A stretch of DNA of 64,000 nucleotides from Phycisphaerae bacterium (lineage in GTDB: Bacteria > Planctomycetota > Phycisphaerae > Phycisphaerales > SM1A02). Of this stretch, positions 25,576-34,525 are shown piece after piece. The stretch covers positions 28,954 through 92,953 of the forward strand of contig JAEUIU010000049.1 of assembly GCA_016795065.1 (NCBI GenBank). Reading direction: 5' to 3'. The translations under genes and the position numbers were made by a program. Positions within the stretch are counted from its first letter, which is position 1, and every line of letters begins with the position of its first letter. The notes beneath the pieces were generated by a model. That model was given only the letters and a program-made list of their open reading frames with translations. It made no database searches and was not told the DNA's origin.

Positions 25576-26664
25576 TTGACTGCGACGCCAGGACCGATAC
25601 GCCAGAGGAATTTCGGTTCCGACGGCGCAAGCGTGGCGGATAAACTCCGCATTGTGACGCGATCGCAGAGGCGTGCAGGAGGAACTGATCCAGATCAGGT
25701 CGACCAAGGCCCAAGGGGTTCGCGCCGAAGGAGCGAGGACGAACGCCCCGTCCTGTCCGAACTCCAACGTGTGCTGCGCGAGGGCCTGATCGAGCGCATC
25801 GCCGAGCGCGGTGACACCGTGCAGCATCGTGGTCTCAAGCGGCTCCTCGCCCTCATCGAGGGCGACGAAGGCCCTGAGCGTCAACGCAGCGCCGAGTGCG
25901 AAGCAGCCATCGGGCTACGGCTTCTCGCTCGCGGCGCGAAGATCCACGTCGAGGTGCCGACCAAATCGGGCCATACCGCCGACTTCCTCGTGCATCTGGC
26001 CGACCGCTCCTTCGCCCTTCACGTCAAGCGCTGGACACCTCCGATCGAGCGCGAGACCGAAACCTTGCGGGTGCCCGCAACGCTGCGACATCTGGAGCGC
26101 GTCCGTCGCCCTTACCTCGTCGGAGTGCGCTGGCCCGGCGCCGGCCCCGCGTTCGCACGGTTCCTCAACGAGGGCACGCGGTTCCTTCATCAGGCAAGCG
26201 TTGGCGACGAATGGGTTTTCCGCGATGCCGACGACCAACCCACCGGCGGACTGCGCATCCTCGCTCCGTGGCCTGGCGACCGCGTGGTTCTGACGGTCGG
26301 TCTCGATGCCACCGCCGACGACGAAATCGCCCGCATCCATCGCCTTCTCCGCAAGGCATACCACCAATTCGTCAGCGACATGCCCAACGTCATCGCCTTG
26401 GTCGGCGGCACCAAGGCCAACGAGCGACTCATCGACACCGCCGTCTTCGGCAGTCACGTCGAACGCTGGGATCTCTTTCCGCCGCGTGGCCATCGCGTCG
26501 CGCACGGTCGAGGCGACGATGGATTCTGGTCGGGCGATCGATATGACCAATCGCGATCCATCGCCTGGTTGACGTGGCAATCGACTCGCGGCTTGGGGAG
26601 CACTCGAGTCTGGTTCCGCTTCCGTCGCGACGCCGACGCGGACATCCGATCGCTTCTTCGTTAG
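25576..26664 (+). CDS. Uncharacterised protein with a possible PD-(D/E)xK nuclease-like core
   Basis: About 362 residues if translated from TTG 25576; GTG 25633 is an alternative and no ribosome site is decisive. Residues from about 57 are helical (VLSELQRVLREGLIERIAER). The segment ECEAAIGLRLLARG, then GHTADFLVHL and SFALHVKRW, has the strand-Asp-strand-xxK pattern of the PD-(D/E)xK fold, but the usual second acidic residue is His (HVK), so activity is doubtful. The C-terminal half (NVIALVGGTKANERLIDTAV) is alpha/beta. No neighbouring restriction or methylase gene is present. The stop codon lies in a 16-base tandem repeat. Confidence 0.6.
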   Translation: MTATPGPIRQRNFGSDGASVADKLRIVTRSQRRAGGTDPDQVDQGPRGSRRRSEDERPVLSELQRVLREGLIERIAERGDTVQHRGLKRLLALIEGDEGPERQRSAECEAAIGLRLLARGAKIHVEVPTKSGHTADFLVHLADRSFALHVKRWTPPIERETETLRVPATLRHLERVRRPYLVGVRWPGAGPAFARFLNEGTRFLHQASVGDEWVFRDADDQPTGGLRILAPWPGDRVVLTVGLDATADDEIARIHRLLRKAYHQFVSDMPNVIALVGGTKANERLIDTAVFGSHVERWDLFPPRGHRVAHGRGDDGFWSGDRYDQSRSIAWLTWQSTRGLGSTRVWFRFRRDADADIRSLLR

Positions 26665-26724
26665 ATCGTGTGGGAGTTAGATCGTGTGGGGGCTAGATCG
26701 TGTGGGACCTGAATCGTGCGCGAC
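26661..26724. repeat. Four tandem copies of a 16-base unit
   Basis: TTAGATCGTGTGGGAG, TTAGATCGTGTGGGGG, CTAGATCGTGTGGGAC and CTGAATCGTGCGCGAC follow head to tail. The first copy supplies the TAG stop (26662-26664) of the upstream gene. Confidence 0.9.
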
Positions 26725-26875
26725 CCGTGAGCGGCCATTCATGATGCGTCGCTTACGGCGAAACTCGCGTTTGGCCTCCGTCGGACGTGGAAGTCCACGC
26801 GTACTCTGAGGTGCGTCGTCCATTGGAGACGACTCCTGTCGGTCATGGAGACCGAGGATGTGAGAGGTGTCCAGG

Positions 26876-27988
26876 ATGGATGTGCTCGTGCTCGAACGTC
26901 CGCTCTCCCAATGGGCGGTCGCAATGGTGGCGGGTCTGGCGGTGGCGCTTGCCATGAGCGTCTTGCACTCGTGGCTCGCCAAGCACCTGGTCCTGAGCCA
27001 ACCGACCGGTTCCGTGCGATCGCTCCTAGCCCGCCTGAGTGCACGATGGCTGCGCCTCACAACGGCAGCCGTCGCCGTCAGCGCCGCGGTGATGCTGCTC
27101 AATCCTTCTCAGCACGTTCTCTCGCTCGTGCGGGGCCTGCTGGTGGTGGTGGCCGCGATCCAGGCGTCCTTCCTCCTTCCCACGGTGGTCGATTGGCTGC
27201 TGCATCGACTCTTCGTTCGAACCACGGGTCCCGACCCGGCCGTCGCCGCACCGCCAAGCAACGCAGAGTCGACATCGGTGGCGAGCACGCTCACCGGCCT
27301 GCGCTGGCTCATTCTTCTCGTCGCCTACTCGGTCTTGATGCTCTTGGCTCTTCAGAACCTGGGTGTCAACGTGACGGCCGTCGTCGCCAGTCTGGGAGTC
27401 GGCGGAATTGCCGTCGCACTCGCCGTCCAGAACATCCTGGGTGACCTCTTTGCGTCCCTCACCATCACGCTCGATCGCCCGTTTCTTCGCGGTGACTTCA
27501 TCGTCGTCGGCAACGAGATGGGTGTCGTCGAACACGTCGGGCTGAAGACCACGCGGGTCCGCAGTCTGTCGGGAGAGGAACTGGTCTTCGGGAACGCCGA
27601 CCTCCTGCAGAGCCGCATTCGCAACTACAAGCGAATGGCGGAACGCCGCGTCGTCTTTCAGGTGAGCGTGCCGCACACCACCGGAACAGAGGACCTCGTC
27701 GCGATCCCCGGCATGATTCAGGCGGCCGTGGCCTCCCGTCCGGAGCTCCGATTCGATCGCAGTCACCTCGCGGCCTTCGGAGAGTCCGCCCTGCAATTCG
27801 AGACCGTCTACATCATCGGTTCGGCCGACTACAACAAGCACATGGATGCGTTGCAGGCCGTCCATCTGGCGATCCTCCGCGACTTTCGAGCGCGGGGTAT
27901 CGCCTTGGCGATTCCCGCCCAGACGATTCACGTCGCGCCGGCGGAGGAGTCGCCTGACGGCAAGGCATCGCGCGGCGTCGGCGCCTGA
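26876..27988 (+). CDS. MscS-family mechanosensitive ion channel
   Basis: 370 residues from ATG 26876 with GAGAGG at 26861-26866; GTG 26867 is an alternative. It forms a membrane channel that opens under tension on hypo-osmotic shock. About four N-terminal helices lead to the pore-lining helix TM3 (VVASLGVGGIAVALAVQNIL), followed by the beta domain DRPFLRGDFIVVGNEMGVVE and the cytoplasmic alpha/beta cage. The Gly/Ala packing of TM3 is preserved. The gene's 3' end overlaps the convergent zinc-ribbon gene by 61 bases. Confidence 0.93.
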   Translation: MDVLVLERPLSQWAVAMVAGLAVALAMSVLHSWLAKHLVLSQPTGSVRSLLARLSARWLRLTTAAVAVSAAVMLLNPSQHVLSLVRGLLVVVAAIQASFLLPTVVDWLLHRLFVRTTGPDPAVAAPPSNAESTSVASTLTGLRWLILLVAYSVLMLLALQNLGVNVTAVVASLGVGGIAVALAVQNILGDLFASLTITLDRPFLRGDFIVVGNEMGVVEHVGLKTTRVRSLSGEELVFGNADLLQSRIRNYKRMAERRVVFQVSVPHTTGTEDLVAIPGMIQAAVASRPELRFDRSHLAAFGESALQFETVYIIGSADYNKHMDALQAVHLAILRDFRARGIALAIPAQTIHVAPAEESPDGKASRGVGA

Positions 27989-28557
27989 AGCGATGCCTCG
28001 AAGTCCTTCTTCGAAAGGGCCTCCACCTCGTCGAATGTCGCCGTCTTGAGCCACTCGGTCAGCGGGAAGAACTCCTCGTCGGGAAGGGCCGCCAGCGACT
28101 TCTGGAACCGACGGTCAAAGACCAGTCGGATCGGGGTGCCGTGCAGGTTCCGTTGGGAAAACAGCCTGAACTCGGAGCCGCTCTCGAACACCCAGCGATG
28201 TACCACCGGCCGACTCGCTGCCACGAGCCGCTTCTCAATCGGACCGGACGCCTGAGCCATCGTCGTTGGCTCGCCCCAGAGCCATTGGGACTCGAGTCGG
28301 AAACTGCCGGTGTTGGCGCAGGAGTACCCGCGAACCGTGCGATAGGGAACGATGCTCCCAAACACCAGCAGGGCGATCACGAGCGCCCCCACTGGGATGA
28401 GTGCGATGGTGACGCGGCGGCGCCGGCGGCGAATGGCCTGGTACGCCACGCGGGTCGTCACACCACATTCAGGACACCGCTCCGCCGACGGGAGGCCACT
28501 CCGGTCGTAGCCGCATTGAAGACAACGCTGCCACCCGGCGTGGCTGCCGCTGGTCAT
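27928..28557 (-). CDS. Zinc-ribbon single-pass membrane protein
   Basis: 209 residues. An N-terminal zinc ribbon (CLQCGYDRSGL...RCPECG, residues 12-32) is followed by a basic stretch (AIRRRRRRV) and one membrane helix (TIALIPVGALVIALLVFGSI). The rest is an extracytoplasmic domain of unknown fold. The layout of zinc ribbon inside and small domain outside recurs in other proteins of this window. The start codon overlaps the HflX stop (28554-28557), so it is probably in an operon with hflX. The 3' end overlaps the convergent MscS gene. Confidence 0.7.
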   Translation of the reverse strand: MTSGSHAGWQRCLQCGYDRSGLPSAERCPECGVTTRVAYQAIRRRRRRVTIALIPVGALVIALLVFGSIVPYRTVRGYSCANTGSFRLESQWLWGEPTTMAQASGPIEKRLVAASRPVVHRWVFESGSEFRLFSQRNLHGTPIRLVFDRRFQKSLAALPDEEFFPLTEWLKTATFDEVEALSKKDFEASLQAPTPRDALPSGDSSAGAT

Positions 28558-30071
28558 GACTCCTGCAGCCCCGCCGGCAAGTCGGGCATCTCGCCCGCGA
28601 ACCGTTCGTGCGGCGGCACCCGTCGCGCAGCCGGCTCCGATTTCGCATCGAAGAGTTCACGGATCGCCGCCCCGGGCAACAGACCGTCGATGCGCAGGCC
28701 GGGCGCCGCGGCAAGCTGTTCGGCCTGCCGTCGCCCGAGTCGCACGCGGTACTCGACCTGATCGGCCTCGTAGGCACGGGCCAGGACGTCGATGCGCTTC
28801 TCGATGAAGTCGATGGCCTTTCCCTGCCCCATCGGGATCGACAGGGTGCATTCCTTCAGTTCGCCGAGCATGAAACCCAGAACACGCTGGCGCAGTTCCT
28901 CCAGTCCGTCGCCTGCGCGGGCGCTGACCAGGAGCGCGTCCTCCTCTTCGGCAAGCCACTCTTCGGGAGAACGCATGACCTCCTGCTCTTCGCGGGGCAG
29001 GTCGCGAAAGCGGTCCACCTTGTTGAGGAGGAGAAGCCGCGGTTGCGTCGTGGCCCCGATCTCATCGAGGACATTCCGCACCACGGCGAGCTGACGCGGC
29101 GCCTGCGGGTCGGCGACGTCCAGGACAATCAGCAGCACATGCGAGTAGATCGCGTCTTCAAGCGTCGAGCGAAAGCTCGCCACCAGGTGGTGCGGCAGGT
29201 CGCGGATGAAGCCGACGGTATCGCTCAGGAGGGCGTAGTTGGAACCGTTCTCACCGGCCGCGGTGCCGAGATTCCAACGCTCGACGCGGGTGAGGAGGGT
29301 CGCGAAGAGCTGGTCGTTGGCGAAGGCCCCGCCAGCGGTCAGGGCGTTGAAGATCGAGCTCTTGCCGGCGTTGGTGTAGCCAACGAGACCGGCGGTGAAG
29401 TGCTGGTCGCGCCTCTCCTGCACCTCGCGGGTCTTCCTCGCCTGCACTTCGGCCAGTTCGCCCTGAAGTCGCAGCAGCCGCTTCTGCACCAAGCGGCGGT
29501 CGATCTCAAGCTGCTGCTCGCCGGGTCCGCGCGTGCCGACGCCGACCGGTGCGCCGCCGGTCACCTGCCCGAGGTGACCCCACATCGCCCGCAGCCGCGG
29601 GGCGGTGTACTCAAGCTGGGCGATCTCGACCTGCAGCTGGGCCTGACGGGTGCTGGCCCGATTGGCGAAGATGTCCAAGATCAGCTCGCTGCGGTCGATG
29701 ATCTTCGCCCCCGCCTTCTGTCCGGTCAGTTCCTTCTCCAACTCCTGAATCTGGCTGGGGGCGAGCTCATTGTCAAAGATGACCAGCGTCGCCTGCAGTT
29801 CCTTCACCATGTGGGCAAGTTCGTCGACTTTGCCCTTCCCAAGGTAGGTCTTGCCGCGAGGCTTCTCGCGGTTCTGGATGAGCTCCCCCTTGACGCGAAC
29901 GCCGGCGCTTTCGGCCAGGGCCCGAAGCTCCGCCAAGGGGTCCTCGGCGAAGGCCGTCACCGAGCCGGGATGGTCTGACAGCGCTGACGACCGCGCCTGG
30001 GGAAGCCGAACGGCCACGAGAATGGCCACGTCCGACCTCAAATTCATGTCTTCGCGCGGATTGATGTTCAT
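28554..30071 (-). CDS. hflX: Ribosome-associated GTPase HflX
   Basis: 505 residues from ATG 30071 (GAGGT just upstream). It splits stalled or hibernating 70S ribosomes. The N-terminal HflX domain holds RGKTYLGKGKVDEL (around 85) and the glycine-rich GVGTRGPGEQQLEIDRR. The GTPase domain has G1 GYTNAGKSS, G3 DTVGFIRDLP and G4 NKVD. The C-terminal extension of about 130 residues is longer than in enteric HflX and ends in a variable tail. A further in-frame start (30122) is possible but would overlap the divergent promoter region. The next gene downstream overlaps by four bases. Confidence 0.95.
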   Translation of the reverse strand: MNINPREDMNLRSDVAILVAVRLPQARSSALSDHPGSVTAFAEDPLAELRALAESAGVRVKGELIQNREKPRGKTYLGKGKVDELAHMVKELQATLVIFDNELAPSQIQELEKELTGQKAGAKIIDRSELILDIFANRASTRQAQLQVEIAQLEYTAPRLRAMWGHLGQVTGGAPVGVGTRGPGEQQLEIDRRLVQKRLLRLQGELAEVQARKTREVQERRDQHFTAGLVGYTNAGKSSIFNALTAGGAFANDQLFATLLTRVERWNLGTAAGENGSNYALLSDTVGFIRDLPHHLVASFRSTLEDAIYSHVLLIVLDVADPQAPRQLAVVRNVLDEIGATTQPRLLLLNKVDRFRDLPREEQEVMRSPEEWLAEEEDALLVSARAGDGLEELRQRVLGFMLGELKECTLSIPMGQGKAIDFIEKRIDVLARAYEADQVEYRVRLGRRQAEQLAAAPGLRIDGLLPGAAIRELFDAKSEPAARRVPPHERFAGEMPDLPAGLQES

Positions 30072-30146
30072 AGAGACCTCGAACCGAGTGGAGGCTCCAT
30101 TGTAGAAAGTAGAATCGTCCACTCTCCCAACTCTCGCGAGAACACC

Positions 30147-31829
30147 ATGACTTTCCCTTCCGTGCCGCTGAACGCGACGTCGCTTCGTCGCGAGCGAGTC
30201 CGTCGTCGGCTCCTCGTCGCGGCCGCCCTCCTCGCCGCGTCCGTTCCGCTCTCCCTCGATTCCCTCATTTTGGAATCGGCCTCAGCCCAGACGCCTCCCC
30301 CGCCCACGTCGGCGCCAGACGCGACGGCGTCCTACAACTGGTTCGATCCGATCATCGAGACGCGACTCCTACTCGCCGCCGCCTATGTCGACGGCACCGA
30401 TGACGAGGCCATGCAGGAAGCCGCCCTCGGGGCGATGGTGGCGTCGATCGGCGACCCCTACACGGTCTATGTGCCGCCCCAGAGCGAACGCGAATTCAAC
30501 AAGGAGTTGCGCGGCACCTACGTCGGCATTGGGGCCGAGATCGACATCCACGAGAACTACCTGCGGATCGTCACGCCGTTGGATGACTCCCCCGCCCAGC
30601 ATGCCGGCGTGATGGCGGGCGATCTGGTCCTGGCAATCGGCAGCGAAAGCACCTTGGGCAAGAGCGCCGACGATTGCATGGATCTTCTGTTGGGCGAGGA
30701 GGGGACGCCGGTGACCATCACCGTGCGCCATGCTGACGGCCGCGAGCAAGACCTCACCATCACGCGGGCTCGCATCCAGGCCCAGACGGTGAAGGGCTTC
30801 CGACGCACCTCGCATGGTTGGGAGCACATGATTGATCCAGCCAACGGCATCGCCTATCTGCGTCTCACCCAGTTCACCGAGACGAGCCCCGAAGCGGTGC
30901 GCGATGCGGTCAACGCGGTGAAGGGAAAGGGGGCGAAGGGTCTCGTGATCGACCTTCGCTTCAACGGCGGCGGCGTCCTCGGTGCGGCGATTCAAATTGC
31001 CGATCTCTTCCTCGACAAGGGCTCGATCGTGAGCCTTCGCAACCGTGACGGCCAAGGCCGGGCGTGGAGCGCGGCGGCCCAACCGAGCGATATCGACTTG
31101 CCGCTGGTGGTGCTGATCAACGAGGGCAGCGCGTCGGCTAGCGAGATCCTCTCTGGGGCGCTTCAGGACAACGCCCGGGCCAAGATCCTCGGCACCCGCA
31201 GCTTCGGCAAAGGGTCCGTCCAAGACGTGCGCGAACTGCCCGGCAACCACGGGGCGATCAAGCTCACGACCGCCCGCTATTACTTGCCCAGCGGGCGCAA
31301 CATCACCCGTTCGACGAAGCCCGAGGACGCGGACAAGCCCTGGGGCGTCGATCCCGATTCCGGCTTTCACGTTCCCATGACCGACGACCAGGAGCGGGCG
31401 ATGTTCATTGCCCGTCGGGCGTGGGAGATTCCTGACGGCATGCCGGCTGAGCCGAGCAAATGGTCCGATCCGGCCTGGGTAGCCGCAGCTCCCGGCGAGA
31501 AGAACGCCGAGGGACTGGGCGACCTTCAACTGGCAGCCGCGATGACGGCCTTGCGCGGGATGCTTGCGGAAGGCCAGTGGCCGCGCGTCGGCGATGATCC
31601 CGGCGCGCAGGCGACGGTGAGCGACGAGTTGCAGCGGGCCCGTAGTTACCGCGAACGACTCATTCGCGAACTCGAGGCGACCGACAAGCGAATCGCCGAG
31701 TTGGCCAGCGACGAGACGCCGCCACTCCACACGGTTCCGAAGTCGTTGGGCGAAACGCAACCGCCTGCCACCACGGTTCCCGAGAAGCCGACGTCGCCCC
31801 CCCCGCCTCGTCCTGAGTACGAGAAGTGA
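30147..31829 (+). CDS. C-terminal-processing peptidase, S41 family
   Basis: 560 residues. A signal peptide or anchor runs to about residue 50 (ESASAQTPPP). A PDZ domain follows (GIGAEIDIHENYLRIVTPLD, then AGVMAGDLVLAIG). The S41 catalytic core has the Ser in GSASASEILSGALQ and the Lys in LGTRSFGKGSVQD, the Ser-Lys dyad. It cleaves C-terminal tails of extracytoplasmic proteins. The Pro-rich C-terminus is disordered. The stop overlaps the GTG start of tsaD (31826-31829), implying coupled translation, while hflX lies divergently 75 bases upstream. Confidence 0.93.
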   Translation: MTFPSVPLNATSLRRERVRRRLLVAAALLAASVPLSLDSLILESASAQTPPPPTSAPDATASYNWFDPIIETRLLLAAAYVDGTDDEAMQEAALGAMVASIGDPYTVYVPPQSEREFNKELRGTYVGIGAEIDIHENYLRIVTPLDDSPAQHAGVMAGDLVLAIGSESTLGKSADDCMDLLLGEEGTPVTITVRHADGREQDLTITRARIQAQTVKGFRRTSHGWEHMIDPANGIAYLRLTQFTETSPEAVRDAVNAVKGKGAKGLVIDLRFNGGGVLGAAIQIADLFLDKGSIVSLRNRDGQGRAWSAAAQPSDIDLPLVVLINEGSASASEILSGALQDNARAKILGTRSFGKGSVQDVRELPGNHGAIKLTTARYYLPSGRNITRSTKPEDADKPWGVDPDSGFHVPMTDDQERAMFIARRAWEIPDGMPAEPSKWSDPAWVAAAPGEKNAEGLGDLQLAAAMTALRGMLAEGQWPRVGDDPGAQATVSDELQRARSYRERLIRELEATDKRIAELASDETPPLHTVPKSLGETQPPATTVPEKPTSPPPPRPEYEK

Positions 31830-32941
31830 GTCACGTGGCCCTCGGCGAATCCTTGATTCTTGGCATCGAAAGCAGTTGCGACGAAACGGCGGCCGCGGTC
31901 GTCCGCAACGGGCGCGATGTCCTGTCGGACGTCGTCTCGACCCAACACGAGTTGCACGAGCGCTACAAGGGCGTCGTGCCGGAGATCGCCAGCCGCGCCC
32001 ATGTCGAGCGCATCCTGCCGGTGATTCGCGAGGCGCTCGATCGGGCCTCGATCACGCTCCCAGCGTTGAGCGCGGTGGCCGTGGGCCATCGACCCGGGCT
32101 CATCGGGTCACTTCTCGTCGGCACGAGTGCCGCGAAGGCCCTGGCCTGGAGCGCTGGCAAGCCGTTCATCGCGGTCGATCACGTCGTCGCTCACCTCTTC
32201 GCGGGACTGCTCGAGCGCGAGCCCTGCGCCTTCCCCGCCCTTGGGCTGGTCGTTTCGGGGGGACACACCAGCCTCTTCCTGGTGCGCGACCCGCTGCACC
32301 TGGAACTCCTCGGCCGAACGATCGATGATGCCATCGGCGAGGCCTACGACAAGGCGGCGACGATGTTGGGCTTGGGGTACCCCGGCGGGCCGCTCGTCGA
32401 CGCGCTTGCCCAGCGCGGGAACGACCGTTTCGTGGATTTTCCGACCGCGTGGCTCGGCCGCGATGCCGAAGGGGAACGGCGTCTCGACGTGAGTTTCAGC
32501 GGCCTCAAGACCGCGCTCCTCTATGCCGTCCGCGGCGTCCCCGAGCGAAAGCCCAAAGGCACCCCGCGCGGCGAGCCGCCTCGCTACGCCCGAAGCGCCG
32601 CCGACCTCTCCGAGACCGAGCGGGCCGACTTAGCGGCGAGTTTCCAGCGCGCCGCTGTCCACGGTGTCCTGCGCGTCGTCGAGCGGGCCCTCGATCGCGT
32701 GCCGGTCCGAACGCTCCTCGTCGGCGGCGGCGCCAGCGCCAACAGCCGCCTCCGCACCGAGCTCAGCGCCCTCGCCACTGCCCGGTCGCTCGACCTGCGA
32801 TTGCCCGCGATGAACTGGTGCCTCGACAACGCAGCGATGATCGCCGGCTATGCCCACCACCGCTTGTGCGGCGGCCAGATCGATTCGCTCGACGTCTGCC
32901 CGCAGCCGCTCTCGGTGCTGGCCTCGACAGCCGCTCGTTGA
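31826..32941 (+). CDS. tsaD: tRNA N6-adenosine threonylcarbamoyltransferase TsaD
   Basis: 371 residues from GTG 31826. It transfers the threonylcarbamoyl group from TC-AMP to A37 of ANN-decoding tRNAs with TsaB and TsaE. The ASKHA-fold motifs are clear: GIESSCDETAAAVV, the metal-binding HVVAH (about 114-118), GHTSLFLV, GEAYDKAATMLGL, YPGGPLVDAL and the C-terminal GGGASANSRLR. A basic insert (PERKPKGTPRGEPPRYARS) sits at about 240-258. It overlaps the S41 protease gene and is followed after 60 bases by the zinc-ribbon cluster on the same strand. TsaB and TsaE are not in this window. Confidence 0.97.
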   Translation: MSHVALGESLILGIESSCDETAAAVVRNGRDVLSDVVSTQHELHERYKGVVPEIASRAHVERILPVIREALDRASITLPALSAVAVGHRPGLIGSLLVGTSAAKALAWSAGKPFIAVDHVVAHLFAGLLEREPCAFPALGLVVSGGHTSLFLVRDPLHLELLGRTIDDAIGEAYDKAATMLGLGYPGGPLVDALAQRGNDRFVDFPTAWLGRDAEGERRLDVSFSGLKTALLYAVRGVPERKPKGTPRGEPPRYARSAADLSETERADLAASFQRAAVHGVLRVVERALDRVPVRTLLVGGGASANSRLRTELSALATARSLDLRLPAMNWCLDNAAMIAGYAHHRLCGGQIDSLDVCPQPLSVLASTAAR

Positions 32942-33001
32942 CGAGCCTTCCTTCGCCTTGACGGAGTCCTCGTCCGAAGGGCGAAACTCGCCGACCAACC
33001 G

Positions 33002-34525
33002 TTGACGCCAATCGACCCACCAGCGACGCTGGTCGACGTGGACGACAGCGTTCGGACGTTCGTCATCGCGTTCCTGATGATTCTCCCGCTCTCGTTCGGG
33101 GTTCGCCTTCTCTTTCTCGGAGTCCGTGGAACCGCCGAGCCGGTGGCACCATGTTGCAACCGGTGCGGCCACCTCCTCCCGGTCCCGTTCGATCCCCAAG
33201 CATCGGACTCCCTCGCCCTTCGTCCGTGCCGCTGTCTCGAGTGCGGAACGGACCTCGCGGACCCTGGCACCATTCGCATCGCCCGGCGGCGCTGGCGAGG
33301 GCGCACGATCGTCGCGGGCCTTCTCGTCTGGGCGCTGAGTCTGACCGTTCCGTTTGCCCATACCGCGATCGTTACGCCGGGCTCGCGGCGCACCACCGCC
33401 ATGTCGCCTGAGGCCGTGATGGCACTGATCGAGAGCGCCGAAGCCGGCGACCAGATCGACCTGTGCGGATTCGCCTCGCAGATTGCCTCGGGGAAGGTCA
33501 GCGACGAGCACCTTCGCGGAGTCGCCGCTGCCATGGCCAGGCGCGCCCGCCGCGGGGATCGACGAGTTTTCGCCACGTGCGAAGCCGACATTCTTCTCGC
33601 CGCCGATGCCCGCGGGCTCCTCGCTTCCGAGGACCTCATGGAGCTCGCGGATAGCGCGGTGCAGCCCGTCCAGATCGACCTTCTTCAGCATCGCCGGGAG
33701 GGTGAGGCCCTTCCCCTTTCGCCAAGGGCCTACCCGCTCCTCGGATGGGCCCGTGTGGACCTGTTCATCACGGGATTCTCGCTGGATGGGACGCCCTATC
33801 CGCTTCTCAAGCGGTCAACGGGCCGAGTTCCGTCCAAAGAGACGATTGCACCAGAGGCAGGCGTTCTTGAGTCGATCGATGCCGTGTTGGGCGGCAAGGT
33901 TCGGCTCGACGTGCCGCCTGGAACCTACACCGCCCGGGTGGAGGTCGAGCGCCGATACTGGGTTGCGCGCCCGAACCGCACGCTCTCGCTACCGATGCAG
34001 GAGGCTCCCGACGCTCGCCGAACGGAACGCATCGAGTGGTCATTGACCATCGTCGCGCCAGACGCGCCGTCGTGGGTGCGATTGGAATCCCCTGCCGAAC
34101 TCGCCTCTGACGTTGCCGCCTCCTGTCACGTTCTCAAGGTCGCGCTTGACGCCGACGCGTCCGGCTCGATCTGTCGGCTTGACGCGGAGATTGATATCCA
34201 ATCGCAGGTGAAGTGCTCACTCGCGTTTGACGTGTTCGTCACGCTCGAGGGCCGTGAGTGGCTTGTCGGCAGCTATGGCGTCGCGCGACTCCGCGACTGG
34301 TCTCAGGAGGTCGGTGCCACCCATCCGGTCGAAGTTCCTTGCCCCTCACTGCCGCTGCCTGCGACCGTGGAGGTCACTTTCCGTCCGCAGCCACGGCTGA
34401 TCGAGATACTCGGCGACGTTCCGTCAATCTGGGGCTCGCCCGTCGTGAAGCGAGGCGTGCCACTCAGCGTCTCGGGGTTCGACAACGACGTCCATCGCGG
34501 GAAGAGCGACGGAGGTCTCCGATGA
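33002..34525 (+). CDS. Zinc-ribbon two-TM protein, module A copy 1
   Basis: 507 residues from TTG 33002 (GTG 33038 is an alternative; there is no good ATG). Order: membrane helix (FVIAFLMILPLSFGVRLLFL), cytoplasmic zinc ribbon (CNRCGHLLP...CRCLECG), second helix (TIVAGLLVWALSLTVPFAHT), then about 380 extracytoplasmic residues with a final beta-rich part containing WVRLESPAE and VTFRPQPRLIEI. The same order and matching C-terminal phrases recur in the gene at 35492, so the two are paralogues. The stop overlaps the next start (34522-34525). No known family was recognised. Confidence 0.75.
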   Translation: MTPIDPPATLVDVDDSVRTFVIAFLMILPLSFGVRLLFLGVRGTAEPVAPCCNRCGHLLPVPFDPQASDSLALRPCRCLECGTDLADPGTIRIARRRWRGRTIVAGLLVWALSLTVPFAHTAIVTPGSRRTTAMSPEAVMALIESAEAGDQIDLCGFASQIASGKVSDEHLRGVAAAMARRARRGDRRVFATCEADILLAADARGLLASEDLMELADSAVQPVQIDLLQHRREGEALPLSPRAYPLLGWARVDLFITGFSLDGTPYPLLKRSTGRVPSKETIAPEAGVLESIDAVLGGKVRLDVPPGTYTARVEVERRYWVARPNRTLSLPMQEAPDARRTERIEWSLTIVAPDAPSWVRLESPAELASDVAASCHVLKVALDADASGSICRLDAEIDIQSQVKCSLAFDVFVTLEGREWLVGSYGVARLRDWSQEVGATHPVEVPCPSLPLPATVEVTFRPQPRLIEILGDVPSIWGSPVVKRGVPLSVSGFDNDVHRGKSDGGLR

